A stretch of 64,000 nt of DNA from Enchytraeus crypticus (GCA_905160935.1 CAJHZI010000711.1:315001-379000); one strand, 5' to 3'. Positions 1-15,905 are shown, counted from the stretch's first letter. Made by a program: numbers and translations. The notes: a model not told the origin generated them from the letters alone.

Positions 1-511
1 TATTTAAATATACATCTTGTGAAGTTCTTAATAACCTTCCCTCAACTGTTTAGACTTTAATTCACAAAATTAAAACGAATATTAATTATATAATTGGCAA
101 TATACGCCCCTAATGTCCAGTAAACACTGATTCAAAGTGCAGTATAGAAACATACAGGACTAAGCTATCTCACAGCCAATTATTTTACGTTTAAGAACAC
201 TTAATTAGACTAATTTATAGATAGATGCACAACAGGTATAAAATATATAACATACGAAACACATAGCACTTAAGAAAACATACACGTACAGGTACGTTTA
301 TGAAAAATACAGACAGAAAACACACAAAGTAGCAGCTCTAGAGAGCAACGGGGATATTTCTGCTGGGGGGGTAAAAGCCGATACATATTCACGCAGAATG
401 TCCTAAAGACTTGATGACTGCGACAGACTTCGCATCAATACCAAATTTCTAGCATATCCTCAAAGCATTGCTAGTACCAATGCCGCGTTGCCATCTAATG
501 ACTAGAACCTT
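1..511. other. RHOA 3' flank, no gene seen
   Basis: This stretch lies downstream of the RHOA stop on the minus strand and probably holds its 3' UTR. It is AT-rich, and no open frame or recognisable repeat was found. Confidence 0.5.
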
Positions 512-3811
<3,300 letters not shown>

Positions 3812-4052
3812 AGAATGTCTCAATAGCGCAATGGTTAAGGGTGTAGATAACGTCATGAGGTCTTAAATGACTGATCCTGAGATGAATCGAACTCTCGTGA
3901 GTTCGAATCCCAGCCGCGCTGATTTGACAGTAAAATCTCGGACATTCACTGGACTGGTTATACGGAAAATGGAATAAATTGCCTAACGGTTTAAACATGT
4001 GTTATTAAAAGTGATAGATATCAACATAGTTGATCATTTCAGTATAATGCGT
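3812..4052 (+). mobile_element. tRNA-derived SINE, family B, near full length
   Basis: Begins with aatgtctcaatagcg and gcaatggttaag, which resembles an A box, then a B box gagttcgaatcccagcc, and ends ...gttgatcatttcagtataatgcg. It has no coding capacity. Its length of about 240 bp matches the other full copies in the window. Confidence 0.85.
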
Positions 4053-4576
4053 GTCATTATTATTGTGTCAACTTTTGTATGCATATTTTGTATTATATAT
4101 ATTATCCTACCTATATATTTTTCGCTAAATCTTGTTTTGTACTTTTCCTTTTCAATTTTTGTTTGATGAGGTGTGAAATTTCGAATAAACAGTGTTACAA
4201 GTCTTCACGCCTCCCTGAACGAAAAAGTAGCCTATATAATTGTGAATTTATTTCAACGAGAACAAATATTACAGAAAAATTGTGGCTGTTGTACTATTGG
4301 TTAAATTTCTGTTTAACTTGGTAACATTGGCAATAATGATAAATAAATAATAATAATAATAATGAAATTTTGCGGTAAATTAGAAATACATAAGCAAATT
4401 TTTTTCTTTTAAAATGTAATAGATTTAATTATTTAAACAACAGCTACACAGTTATATTGCTAATATTGTTCACGAAAGCACTGAACACTGGAACTAAATC
4501 CAACTAATGACTAGGGTGTGGGGTCCAAAGACAGCGCTAACCAAAATCTAGGAATTCAATCTCAGAAAAAAGTAAC

Positions 4577-4836
4577 ACGCATTATAGTGAAATGATCAAC
4601 TATGTTGCTATCTATCACCTTTTAGTACCCTATCACCTTTTAGTATGTTTAAATCTTTAGACAATTTAATTCATTTTCCGTGTAACCAGTCCCATAAATA
4701 TCCGAGATTTTATTCCCAATATCAGCGCCGTCTGGAATCGAACCTACAAGGTTGGAATTCACCTCAGTATCTGTCATTTAAAACTTCATGACGTTACCTT
4801 ACGCCTCTAACCACTGGGCCATTGAGACATTCTAAT
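4577..4836 (-). mobile_element. SINE family B, minus strand
   Basis: Reverse copy of the same SINE (starts cgcattatagtgaaatgatc, ends attgagacattct), with a short internal duplication of the tatcacctttta segment. Confidence 0.85.
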
Positions 4837-4981
4837 TTAGGAAGGGTATTAATTACTGGAATTAAAGTTTTAATTACTGATTGCAGGTTAGAATATATTG
4901 AGACAATAATGGTATAATATGAGCTTGTAAAACGGAAGTCTGTGTCCAACTACAGAACTACTGTGTCTGCAAATTGACATG

Positions 4982-7900
4982 ATGTTTGATGATTTTGATA
5001 TCACTGAACAGGTAATTTTTGTGCAAACAGAATAAATTTAATATTTTTTCATGTAATCAGTTTTAGTTCGCTAAATTATTAATTAACATAGGCCTCCTGA
5101 AGGAGATATCTTGAGTGAATGGTAATTCTTTAGGGAAAACATAGCCTTGAAGATGGGATTCTTTTTAATTTAATGGACGAATTGTTCTTAATGAATATGA
5201 TGGTGTATTTTTTATACAAATATACACCTTGTACCTGCCAATGGGCTAAACATTAGGGAGAGAGATAGGGAGAATGGCTAATGGAGAAAGCTTAGAAAAG
5301 GGGCATTTATTTAAAAATAGAATTTGATAGATTTCTGATGGTCTTTCAAAGTTCATATAAAACAGTTAAACAGTTATCATATATTGTTACATTTGATTAA
5401 CTTCTGAAAGTTTTGTTTTCAATTTTAATTCTAACATTATAGTACTTATGAACATATAATGTAATATGTGTAAATATATGTGTGAAAAATTGTAGTGTAT
5501 GGGTATGATTTTTAACTGTTTACAACCATTTTGAGCTAAAGTTAAGCTAAATGAAGCAGTGATGATCATTTCAAGTATAATAATTATGAATTGTAACAAT
5601 TAATAATTTCGATTTTAAAGGTAAAGTAAAAAGTAAATGCGCATTATAGTGAAATGATCAACTATGTTGATATCTATTACTTTTAATACCGCATGTTTAA
5701 ACCGTTAGGCAATGTTAGACCATTTTCCGTATAACCAGTCCAGTGAATGACCCGAGATTTTACTCTCAGATCAGCGCTGCTGGGATTCGAACCTACAAGG
5801 GTTCAATTCACCTCAGGATCTGTCATTTAAAACTTCAGGATGTTACCCCTACACTATTGAGACATTCTTTATTTTTAAATCTAGCGTGAAGACGCTGCCT
5901 TATTCCTTTATGCATAAGCCCGATCATACACACATGCACTTAAGCTATCAAAAGTGCATTTCATTAAATGTGGAGTTAATTATTAATATTATTAATTATT
6001 AATAATTATTCAGGAACTACTGGAAGCTTCAGCTCAGCTGGAACACTTTCATAATGATGTGGGTGATTTGCAGAAGTCAACGAGGAATCGGGAATCCTCT
6101 GATGATGTTCGTCCGGATCAGAGAAATCAGAATCCTTCTCAGCTGATCCGTTCTGTTAATTCATCCCCTGCTTCTAACTTTAGCACTTCCAGAGGTTTGG
6201 GTCAATCTGTCACTTTTAACGCCTTAGATTACACACATACCAGTGATGAATCATCTACGAATAAAAACAGAAAGTTTTGTGGAAATTCTCCTAAACACGG
6301 GAATGATTCTGTTGGAAATACATCTGTCAAAAAATTTCAATTTAAGTCTTTGGGCAGAATGGATTTGGTAGAGAAATCCAAGACTGATTCACTAGATACA
6401 AATTCTTATTCTAATGCTTTATGTCCTGATGATAATTTGTCTAATTCTGGTATGCAAAGCTTGGATAGACAGTCGGCTAAAATTGATTCAGAGCGTTTAA
6501 GTGGAATCAGTAATCGCGTTAACTCAGCTCTTGCTAAACTAAAAGAGAACGTTGGTGGGCAGACTGGTCCAAGAGAAATGGAGAAAAATGATCAACATCA
6601 TGGTTATCAGAATTCAAATATAACGGGAAGAAAAAGTGCAGTATCGTTTAATTCAAACCCTCAAGGAGCAAGAGAGAAATATGTTGTAGAAGAAATTAAC
6701 TCGACAGCAATAGGCGGTGTGATACCTTTGCCAAGTCGTACTCTCGCAGACGTAGGTAATGACATTAGACGGGCACACACAGTTAATCCTTGTAAATCTG
6801 TTACACCTGCATCATCTACATCTTCGTACAAACCACGCTTTAATTCTCCCAATCAATGTTCTACGCCAGTCACTCCTCTAGCTGGTCTATCAGCTACATC
6901 CTCTTACAGACCATACTTTAACGCCACCAGTGAAATTTCTACACCAGTCACTCGTCTAGCTGATCAATCAGCTACATCCACGTATGGACCATTCATTAAT
7001 TCCTCCAGTGGATGCTCTACCCCAGCCACTCCTGCGACTGGTCTCTCATTTACGTCTTCTTGTAGATCAAACTCTAATGTCACCTGTTCCTCACCCAGGA
7101 CTCCATTGTCAGGAGTTAATTCAGAGTCACTCGGTAGATTCTCATCTCATCCGGCAGTCAGGAGGAAGAGAAAGTTTCCAGGACCTGCAGGAATCCTGCC
7201 AGAACCTGAGGTAGTGTTTTTATAATGACTAAGTTTCTAATCTTAACTTTGGAGGCTGCTTCGTATATAATTTACTTTAGTACAGGAGTTTATTGTGAAT
7301 CTTAGATAGTATGTATTACATATAATTTCAAGTTTACTCTAAAGTAGTTAAGTTTACTGGTGTTAAATTTTACTTAACACATTTAAACATAGAATATACT
7401 TAATGGCCTATTTGATATCTATGAAGATTTGGGATAAATACGATACAGTATAATATTAAATTTATTCAGTTCTCTCTTCCTTTTCATATTTTGCCAAGTG
7501 ACTGATATGAGGTACAAACCTTTAAGCCTACCTTTATGCTCGTCTTATGACTTGTGCAGTTAAAGACTGGTCTAACCTGTGGCTTTAACTCAAATAGGTC
7601 ATATTTATGTTGATGTTGCAGATGATCGGAGGCCTGAAGCTTTCACTGAACGTGAGTGTCGATGGCGTCAATACATCTACTAAGGTTTGACTTTTATTGC
7701 TAAATACAGTGTTCAGTTATTATATTATACTTTACATAAAAACTGGTAAAGCTAAGGTTAACGTCAGTTTCCTCACTCGTAAGCGATGTCAAGTAAGTAT
7801 ATTATATTATTATTTTACTGTAATTGTGTTAGATATAATATTTTAAATTTTAATGAAGATTTTATCGTTATACGTTTAATGTTGTCATGGATGATCTGAC

Positions 7901-10900
7901 ATTGTAGATGTTTTGTTGAAGATCGTAGAAGCCGGACTGGATAGACGTGTAGATGCTGCTAGAGATGCAGGTAAAGCATTAGACAAGAGTACTGGTAGTG
8001 AGGTACTGATCAGTACTCAGCAGTGCAGTCAATCAGGTAATGTGCTGTGGGAACGAATGATTGAAGAACTCGAGCCTTCAGTTAGACAACTTCTACACAG
8101 CTGTTCTATTAAAAACATCACTGATATGGTTAGTATATATATGTGTGTGTTTGTATGTATGTATGTATGTGTGTGTGTGTGTATGTTAGACAATTCCTAC
8201 ACACCTGTTCAATTAAACACATCACTGATATGATTAGTGTCTATATGTGTATGTTTGTATGTATGTATGTGTGTGTCTGATAGACAACTCCCACACAGCT
8301 GTTCTATTAAAAATATCACTGATATGGTTAGTGTGTGTATGTATGTATGTGTATGTATGTATGTATGTGTGTGTCTCTTAGACAACTTCTGCACAGCTGT
8401 TCTATTAAAAATATCATTGATATAGTTAGTATCTGTATGTGTGTGTATGTATGTATGTGTGTATGAGACATCGTGGAGTCAGTGGCAATGTCGGTAAGAT
8501 ATTCGTTCGCGGATCAGTATGTGCGGGGTTCAAATCCTGGGCTCGCCTGTCACTGACATCGCTTTCGAGTGAGAGGAAACTGACGTTAACCTTAGCTATT
8601 GTAACGTTGTGGTGTAGACTTTTGAGAAGTTGTTTTAATGTAACTTTAAACAGGTAACTCGGGGTGCACTGTGCTCTTACAAGGTCCCTGTGTTTGCCGC
8701 AGTCGTACAGTCGCTAGGAGTCCATGGAGCTGACGCCAGCATTCTACTTAAAGATGCCACTGGTGTGCTTACTGTCAAATCTATGTCACTGTTCAATTCA
8801 TCTTTTAACAGAAGCGCATTCTTTCCTACGTGTAATCTTGCTTTGTATCAGTTTATTACTTTTTTATGAGTATCTAGTTCATGATAGTTGTTAGCATCTA
8901 GTCAACTGTCTGCAAGGCTGTCTTTTAGTTATGAAAAGTTACAAAAAAGTTGTTTTATAAAGTAGTTACATAAGTAGTACTGCTGTATAATGCAGTATTT
9001 ATATCAGTAGTAATATGTCACCGTATGGGGCTGAATGAAAGTCTATTAATTTAAAGTAATGCAGTATGTTGCTGCTATATTGTTTACAACAATATAGCTT
9101 GACATAGCTTAAGTCAATGTGCCAGTCAGTTTCAGTAAAGATTAAATGCTTAATGCATTGAAATGATCATTTGTGAGTACTCTGAGGCTTATAGTACCCG
9201 TGTTGAAGCTGTTATACAGTTAATTAAATCTCTACAACACTTCTAGATGATTTACTCTTCAGCTTTACATGTACCAAACGGTTTGACCTCCCTTTTTTGT
9301 GACTCACCTTTTTCAATGGTTATCCAAATTTTGATTATCACCTCCAAATGAATCTACTATGTATTTCCTGCTTTGGCTGCACAGTGCTAGACGTTGTCAT
9401 GGATGATGGTAGCGTTCTGATTGTGCGTTGTTGTTGAATGTGCAGGCACAATTCAAGGTACCGTGCATAGAGATGTTCTGAGAGATTACGCTGATCTGCT
9501 GTTGTGCGGCTCAGTGCTGCTGCTGAAACAGGTTAGATCATCCTCCGTGTTAGATCATCCTCCGTATTAGATCATCCTCCATATTACATCATCCTCCGTA
9601 TTAGATCATCCTCCGTATTAGATCATCCTCCGTATTAGATCATCCTCCGTATTAGATCATCCTCTGGATTAGATCATCCTCCGGATTAGACCATCCACCG
9701 GATTAGATCGTCCTCCGTGTTAGATCATCCTCCGTATTAGATCATCCTCCGTATTAAATCATCTTCCGTATTAGATAATACTCCGTATTAGGTCATCCTC
9801 TTTATTAGATCATCCTCCATATTAGATCATCCTCTGTACTAGATCATCCTCTTTATTAGATCATCCTCCTTATTAGATAATACTCCGTATTAGATCATCC
9901 TCCATATTAGATCATCCTCTTTATTAGATCATCCTTCTTATTAGATATCTTCTGTATTAGATCATCCTCCGTATTTGATAATACTCCGTATTAGATCTTC
10001 CTCCGTATTAGATCTTCCTCCGTATTAGATCATCCTCTGTATTAGATCATCCTCCGTATTAGATCATCCTCTGTATTAGATCATCCTCCGTATTAGATCA
10101 TCCTCCGTATTAGATCATCCTCTGCATTAGATCATCCTCTGTATTAGATCATCCTCCATATTAGATCATCCTTCGTATTAGATCATCCTCCGTATTAGAT
10201 CCGTTGTTGTTTATTTTCTGCTGTGTTATTAAGATTTCTATTTATTTATTTATGTTTACAGTGTATTTGTGTTATTAAGATAGTTTCTTATCTTCTGTGC
10301 TGTATGTTATCTACAGTGTTGTTTAGATTGAAGTGTTGTTTGTTATCTTTGTTGTTTGATGAAGTTGTTGTTGTTCTGCAGTGTTGTTTAGATTGTTGTG
10401 TTGTTTGTTATCTTTGTTGTTGATGACGTTGTTGTTGTTGTTCTGTGTTGTTGAGGTTGGAGTGCTGAGTCCACTGAGAAGGAAGTCTGTTGATGACTTT
10501 GTTGTTGTTGTTCTGCAGTGTTGTGTAGATTGCTGTGTTGTTTAGTATCTTTGTTGTTAAAGACTTTGTTGTTGTTGTTCTGCATTGTTGTTTAGATTGT
10601 TGTGTTGTTTGTTATCTTTGTTGTTGATGACACTGTTGTTGTTGCTCTGCGGTGTTTAGGTTGGAGTGCTGAGTCCACTCAGAAGGAACGTCTATCTCAA
10701 CATAACTCCTGCCAATCTCGTTATACTTTACTCGAGGAGCGTCTCTTCACTCCACGAGCATGAAGACTGCTCAGATGGCGTGACTGTTGTGAGAGTCAAC
10801 GAGTTTTCTAAGGATGATCTCGTGTTTAGAGAACAAGTATCGAGGAATAGTCGAAGTATGGCGGAATATTCGTTACCAGTTCCCCATAGGAGATCTTTCG

Positions 10901-13606
10901 ATAGGGCGCCTGTAATTAATCAAAGAACCCCTCTGATTGGCTCAAATCTTTCGACGTTGTCAATGCATCAGCGAGCTTCTGATATTGTAAATAATTCCAG
11001 AGCTGGTCACAAATCTTTATTTAGCAGTCATTCACCAGGTGCCACTGGTGTACAGATGCCTAGTTTGGAGTGCATGCAGCAGTTTAAAATACCTCAGCGA
11101 CTCAGTCTTTCGTCAATGTCTAGTGAAGCTGTTTGTAACACATCAGCATTAGTTAGACCTCATGTATTAGTTAGACCTCATGTACTAGTTAGCCCTCCAG
11201 TATTAGCTAGATCTCCAGCATTAGTTAGTTCTCCAGCATTAGTTAGATCTCCAGTTTGTGCATCGTCATCTTCTAGCGCTGTCTCAAGAGCTTTACAATC
11301 AGTTTCGTCACTTCATCAGCCAGTGTCTACATCATCATCATCTTGCTCCAGATCACCAACAATTTACCAGAGGTTACCAGCATTCTCTTCAATTTCGCCG
11401 TTGATTTCGCCATTTGCATCTGTGAGAAAATTATCTCCCCAATCCATGATGACCTCCGTTGAATCGGAGTTGGATTCAATATTGTTGGAGGACTGGGATG
11501 ATTTTGATAGTTTTCCTCCAAAGCTTCTTGATACTTCCTCTCCTGGAATATCTGATAATCCTCAGATTTCTTCTCCTAGGTTTATCTTTAAGAGAAGTAG
11601 GACTGAGGGCGGAAGAATGAATCCATTCAGCCATAGTGGACTCTCTCGTAGTTCCAGTTTCGATGACAATTCGGCAAAAGCTTTAAATTCAAAGTCTTCT
11701 TTCTCTGATAGTGGTACAACTAAAATGTTACCTGCTACAGTCTGTGATAAATACACAAAAATAACTTCTATTTATTCAACTCCTAATATTAGTCCAACTG
11801 GTAATACTACTGCTCATAATTTTGCTGAGACTGCAACGGCTACGGTAGCATCAGCAGCTGCTACAGTAGCACCAGCAGCTGCTACAATAGCTTCTGCAGT
11901 TGCTACAATATCACCAGAAGCTGCCACAGTAGTATCGATAGCTGCTACAACAGCACCAGCAGCTGCTACAATAACACCAGCAGCTGCTACAGTAGCATCG
12001 GTAGCTGCTACAGCAGCATCAGAAGCTGCTACAGTAGCATCAGCAGCTGTTACAACAGCATCAGAAGCTGCTACAGCAGCATCAACAGCTGTTCCTAACA
12101 CAGTGCCCCTTGATACTTCATATACTATGACTGCAGACTGTGAGACGGAGATTCCAAATAATAGAAAATCTTTTTCTAATACTTTGACTTACTTGACATC
12201 AACTAGTGATCATTGGTTCAGACCCACAACTAGACCCCAATTTAAATCTCCCCTCAAGGCTTCTCAAAGCAATTCCTTAACGAGCTCACCGACAAATAGT
12301 AGCAATGGCAGAACATCTTCCAGTTGTATGGATAAGTCAACTGTCAACAGCAATTATAATAATTTTATTTTGAGTAGAGGACCTGCCGGCACTGATTCTG
12401 GCAATGCTATTGGGTCAGATAGCATTCAGCAACAGTCAACAGTCGAGTCATCTGCAGCAAGAGCTTCTTTAAATATTTCTACAATTCGTTCATCCTTACC
12501 GAAACCCGCAATCACGCCATTAACTACTTTCTGCTCTCCTGTGCTAAGCTCAGCTTTAACTTGTTTAAACCTGTTGCGATCAACCTCTTTCAACTGTTCG
12601 ACGACATCTCCTCTCTATACCAACCCATCTACAGGTGTCACTGGCCGGTCTTTAACTACATCAGCGACCGAAACCTGTCCTCAATCTCAATCATCGAAAG
12701 CCTCGGTAACCAATAACACTAGTTCAACTATTCTAAGTTCAGTGGGGATGGGGCATACTGGTGGAATGCTCTGCAATCCGAAGCTAAGATTTACCTTCAA
12801 GAAGACACAGCAGGAAAGATCGGCAGGATCTGCAGGTGTAGAGGCTCCAGTGGGTCGGGGGCAGAGCACGACTGCTGGGGGTCTTGAGGCTGAGGCTACG
12901 TCGAGCAAGGGTTCGTTGGGTCTAACAACTTAAATATTATTTCTTTTTTTTAAATATATTTTCTTCAGTGGGAAGGACATGAAAGATTGGGGATTGACTG
13001 ATGAAAATATTATGATATGGGACAGAGAGGATTGGAGAAGGTCTATTCGTATCCCGACTCTAGTTTAAGGGAAGATGATGATGATGAATATATCTTCTTC
13101 AGTAAATCAGAAACTATTTGCATTTTAATTATAAATATAATTTTAATAATTTATTCCATTTTATGTTTTATTTTAATTTTAAAACTGCTGTTTATAATAT
13201 GCAGTAATAAATAAATATCTGACGCTTAAATCTGACAGTGGAATTGAAAAGGGAAAATATGCTGCGGAAAAACTTTTGCTATTATAAAATTTTAGATGGC
13301 AATTTTACTTAGGGTGATTAATGGTTAATTTGATCATAGCGTATAATTCTGTAATTGACGTGATGTATGATTGAAATGGCATGTAATTGTCGTAAAGTGT
13401 AATTGTCATGACGTGTAATTGTCGTACTGTTGATATCTTTCGAGAGAAACATTACTTGCCTGCAATGTTGAGGCAATTGATTAATACCGGTGGCGCAATT
13501 CACAAAATTAAAAGTTTTTTGTTATTTGATGTTTTCAGAAGATGTCAGGACTGACTGGTTCCTCGACCAGGACCTGGAAGCTGAATTGTTCTCTGAAGAC
13601 TTCTAG
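4982..13606 (+). CDS. HROB: HROB, MCM8-MCM9 recruitment factor (OB fold)
   Basis: HROB (C17orf53/MCM8IP) loads the MCM8-MCM9 helicase for DNA synthesis in homologous recombination (family knowledge). Exons: 4982-5011, 6014-7210, 7622-7684, 7922-8128, 8654-8762, 9446-9531, 10660-12910 and 13539-13606. Together they give about 1336 aa, twice human HROB. Recognition rests on KFPGPAGILPEPE at the end of exon 2, on the OB block VPVFAAVVQSL, ASILLKDATGTIQGTVHR, GSVLLLKQVGVLSPLRRN and YLNITPANLVILYS across exons 5-7, and on the acidic C terminus ELFSEDF, like human ELPEDFF. The start MFDDFDITEQ resembles the acidic human N terminus. The extra length is Ser/Thr/Ala-rich low complexity, including AATVASA-like coding repeats. 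Exon 3 could instead end at 7651, where the donor gtgagt is stronger; both choices keep phase. Confidence 0.85.
5638..5866 (-). mobile_element. SINE family B, minus strand, HROB intron 1
   Basis: Nearly full copy with B box gggattcgaacctacaagg on the plus strand. It ends at the attgagacattct terminus. Confidence 0.85.
6780..7100 (+). repeat. Coding repeats in HROB exon 2
   Basis: Four diverged units of about 35-40 codons carry the pattern CSTPVTPLAGLSATSSY. They form a Ser/Thr/Pro-rich tract that is probably disordered, upstream of the PGPAGILPEPE motif. Confidence 0.75.
7741..7793 (-). mobile_element. SINE A 3' end fragment
   Basis: Contains agctaaggttaacgtcag and cactcgtaagcgatgtca, the reverse of the SINE A / LINE A shared tail. 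The tRNA-like head is missing. Confidence 0.65.
8088..8431 (+). repeat. Four-copy array of the HROB exon 4 end and donor
   Basis: The last 40 or so bases of exon 4 (gacaacttctacacagctg to gatatg) with the donor recur about every 94-104 bp, separated by (tatg)n. Donor positions are 8129 (used), 8233 (GT lost), 8327 and 8425 (GT kept). Confidence 0.92.
8465..8599 (+). mobile_element. tRNA-derived SINE, family A
   Basis: Head with an A-box-like gtggagtcagtggc, B box gggttcaaatcctgggc, then the tail ctgacatcgctttcgagtg and gaaactgacgttaacc. This family is the most abundant in the window. Confidence 0.85.
9380..9440 (+). repeat. Family D repeat fragment
   Basis: gtgctagacgttgtcatgga resembles the family D core gtgctcgatgttgtcattga. 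It sits directly before the HROB exon 6 acceptor. Confidence 0.5.
9532..10200 (+). repeat. 17-bp satellite starting at the HROB exon 6 donor
   Basis: About 39 copies of TAGATCATCCTCCGTAT and variants. The array begins with the donor itself (aaacag then gttagatcatcctcc), so the functional 5' splice site is the first repeat unit. Variant units (tctgtat, tttatta, ataatactccg) are interspersed. Confidence 0.95.
10320..10660 (+). repeat. About 60-bp T/G-rich array with a partial exon copy
   Basis: Units rich in gttgttgttctgcagtgttg run up to the HROB exon 7 acceptor at 10659. One unit (10457-10488) carries a copy of the first 30 or so bases of exon 7 (gttggagtgctgagtccact). That copy then returns to repeat. 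Confidence 0.88.
11826..12105 (+). repeat. In-frame Ala/Thr/Val coding repeat in HROB
   Basis: About 13 units of 18-24 nt based on gctgctacagtagcatcagc encode AATVASAAATVAPA-like runs inside exon 7. The complementary strand is also open through the array, which is a by-product of its composition. Confidence 0.92.
13010..13087 (+). mobile_element. LINE 3' stub (family G), HROB intron 7
   Basis: gggacagagaggattggaga, then ttcgtatcccgac and a gatgatgatgat tail. It is a 5'-truncated stub. Confidence 0.65.
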
Positions 13607-13639
13607 AGATACTGACAGATGTCATGAGTCATTGGATTA

Positions 13640-13955
13640 AATCCTGCTATATATAGTCATTCACGATGCTATCTAGCAGTTGATTGGTTCTTGGGTCCAG
13701 TTGAGCGTTGAAGTGTTTTAAACTTCTGATACAATTGGACTCCTTATCACTGATAACCTGACCAGTGATGATGTATGATAACGTTAAGTCCACTGATACA
13801 CTGATGAACTACACTGATCACTGAATGTTAAACTTACTGTCACTGATAGGATCAGTAACAGCCTGATAAGCTGATTGTTGCCTGATGAGATACTTTATAT
13901 ACATATCATTGGCTGATAAACTGATAAGTGATAAACTGATATCATTGCTTGATAA
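13640..13955 (+). repeat. Degenerate ctgat-rich region after HROB
   Basis: Irregular repetition of actgata, gataactgat and cctgata words just downstream of the HROB stop. There is no coding capacity. It may be an old decayed short tandem array. Confidence 0.45.
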
Positions 13956-13958
13956 ACT

Positions 13959-14090
13959 GGCTGGAGCCAATGGCTATATTGATAAGATATTCGACTGCGT
14001 ATCAGTATGTGCAGGATTCAAATCCTGGCCTCACCCGTCATTGACATCGCTTTCGAGTGAGAAAACTGACCTTAGCATTGGCTTTTTTGA
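13959..14090 (+). mobile_element. SINE family A, plus strand
   Basis: ggctggagccaatggc head, caggattcaaatcctggc B box, and the tail ending gagaaaactgaccttagc with a short internal loss. Confidence 0.8.
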
Positions 14091-14099
14091 TAAGATGCT

Positions 14100-15425
14100 T
14101 GAAAAACGTATCACTGTTTCATAAACTGATCGGTCACCCTCTTGTATAGTGGAAGCTTGCCAATGATTGAATTCATGATTAGCTATTAACTTTTACTATT
14201 GATACTTGAATATGGAAATAATTTGTTGAAATAATTGTGATTAGTTAATTGGAATGAATTTTATTTTTTTGGAATAAATTTTACTTTGAGATTTCAGTTT
14301 TTATTCTTGCCCTGGTAAGACGAGCAGCAATAATTGAATTCAATCAGTCAGTTTTTTATTTATATATTTTTATTTATTCCGTATAGTTACACACATGACA
14401 TACCGCATGTGTTTACAATGTTTCCTTTCTTAAGTTTCTGTTTTTTTGTAGTTTTCGTTATTTCCTCCATTCCTTTCCATGGTTATTAGTAATCGTTGCC
14501 TTTTGTTGGCGCTCCAATAGCAGCCGGCGCGGATTTAAGAATAACCTCCAACACTCTGGGTGAATTGTCAAAGATTCTATTGTAACGTTAGTTTTCTGCT
14601 GCTGGACTGCTGTAACATATCAGCGATGTATATATATATATATTATATCATTTAATGTAATAATAATAATAACAGTAATAATGATAATAAGATTTAAGCA
14701 CTGTTTCCTCTTCAAACAATTTTAAAACTCTTAGTGGAAGAAAAATTCGAATAATATCGGGAGAGAAAAATAAAATGTTATTTTGCTTTTACTCTTTCTT
14801 CTAATTCGATTGAATCAAAAAATTCCAATTTATCCGAATCTACTGGTCCATTGCTCAATATGCTTGATAAGTTCATCATCTAGACAAAGAAATTCATGAC
14901 TTCATGACTCTGGAAGAAGAGCAAATTAATTATCTAACGCATTCACACACGGAGCTATTTGGCTATTCAGTTAAATTTAATGCAATCCGACAAAAACTCT
15001 ACGGATTGATTATTGGATTCTTAGAATTCCAATGGAGTTTAATAAGATAATGGGACTTAATTAATTTCTGGTCTACCAGAGTAGTTGAATGTTAGGCCAG
15101 TAATAGCACCTGATATCTTATAAATCATCCTTTGAAATCAAAGCATTACATTTATTCAGCTGAGGAAGGCGAAGTGAAACCACCTCAGAAGCCCTTTTTT
15201 TCTAAGCCATAGGCTACAGAATGTACATGTATTTGGCCTGTAAAAAGTAAGATATATAGCCACTTATGAAGGGACTAATTTATATTTTCTAAGTGTGCTC
15301 TTGATGTATATCGAGCGCTACTTAATTCAGATATGTTCAAATATGTACAGTAAGTTCAGACCATATATTTGGTTCAGACATGCTTAGATGAGACCGATAT
15401 ATCCGTGCATTTTAGTAAAGTAAAC
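14100..15425. other. HROB-CXXC1 spacer
   Basis: AT-rich spacer with a short (ta)n at 14628-14644 and a small (taa)n at 14660-14690. A segment near 15160-15235 resembles the complement of 55664-55735. No gene was seen. Confidence 0.5.
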
Positions 15426-15653
15426 ACGCATTATAGTGAAATGATCAACTATGTTGATATCTATCACTTTTAATACTACATGTTTAAACCGTTGGGCAAT
15501 TTAATCCATTTTCCGTGTAACCAGTCCAGTGAATGTCCGAGATTTTACTCTCAGATCAGCGCGGCTGGGATTCGAACCCACGAGGGTTCAATTCACCTCA
15601 GGATCTGTCATTTAAAACTTCATGACGTTACCCCTACGCTATTCAGACATTCT
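15426..15653 (-). mobile_element. SINE family B, minus strand
   Basis: Near-full copy, cgcattatagtgaaatgatc to attcagacattcta, with B box gggattcgaacccacgagg on the plus strand. Confidence 0.87.
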
Positions 15654-15744
15654 AAATTGATTAATTTAGAACTACAGTATATATGTTGCATTACCTTGAT
15701 CTGGTTTGATGTCTTTGCTATGCTTAATTTAATGGCCATTTCCT

Positions 15745-15905
15745 AGGTCATAGACTTGACTTTTTACTCCATTTTGCTCGATAATGTCATTGACGACGGT
15801 GGCACTTTCCATGTTGTTGTTGATGTTGGCCAATCGATTGTTTTTTTCTGCACTGTTTTTAAAAATTTTGCGGAGATGGGAACGAAACATCTTGTCCAAA
15901 CAAAA
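15745..15905 (-). repeat. Family D-like block next to the CXXC1 start
   Basis: The minus strand reads SATVVNDIIE in an open 62-codon frame. That word resembles the family D reading SATVxNDNIEH. It lies about 45 bp upstream of the CXXC1 ATG on the other strand. It could be an old repeat copy or a small divergent gene sharing the promoter; I cannot decide. Confidence 0.35.

Noticed and set aside
3830-3930. tRNA gene suggested by A- and B-box-like motifs
   Set aside because: The same sequence recurs many times with a common non-tRNA tail. The cloverleaf stems do not pair well, so it is a SINE.
11814-12101. 95-residue minus-strand Ala/Val-rich frame
   Set aside because: It is the complement of the HROB coding repeat. 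Symmetric composition keeps both strands open.
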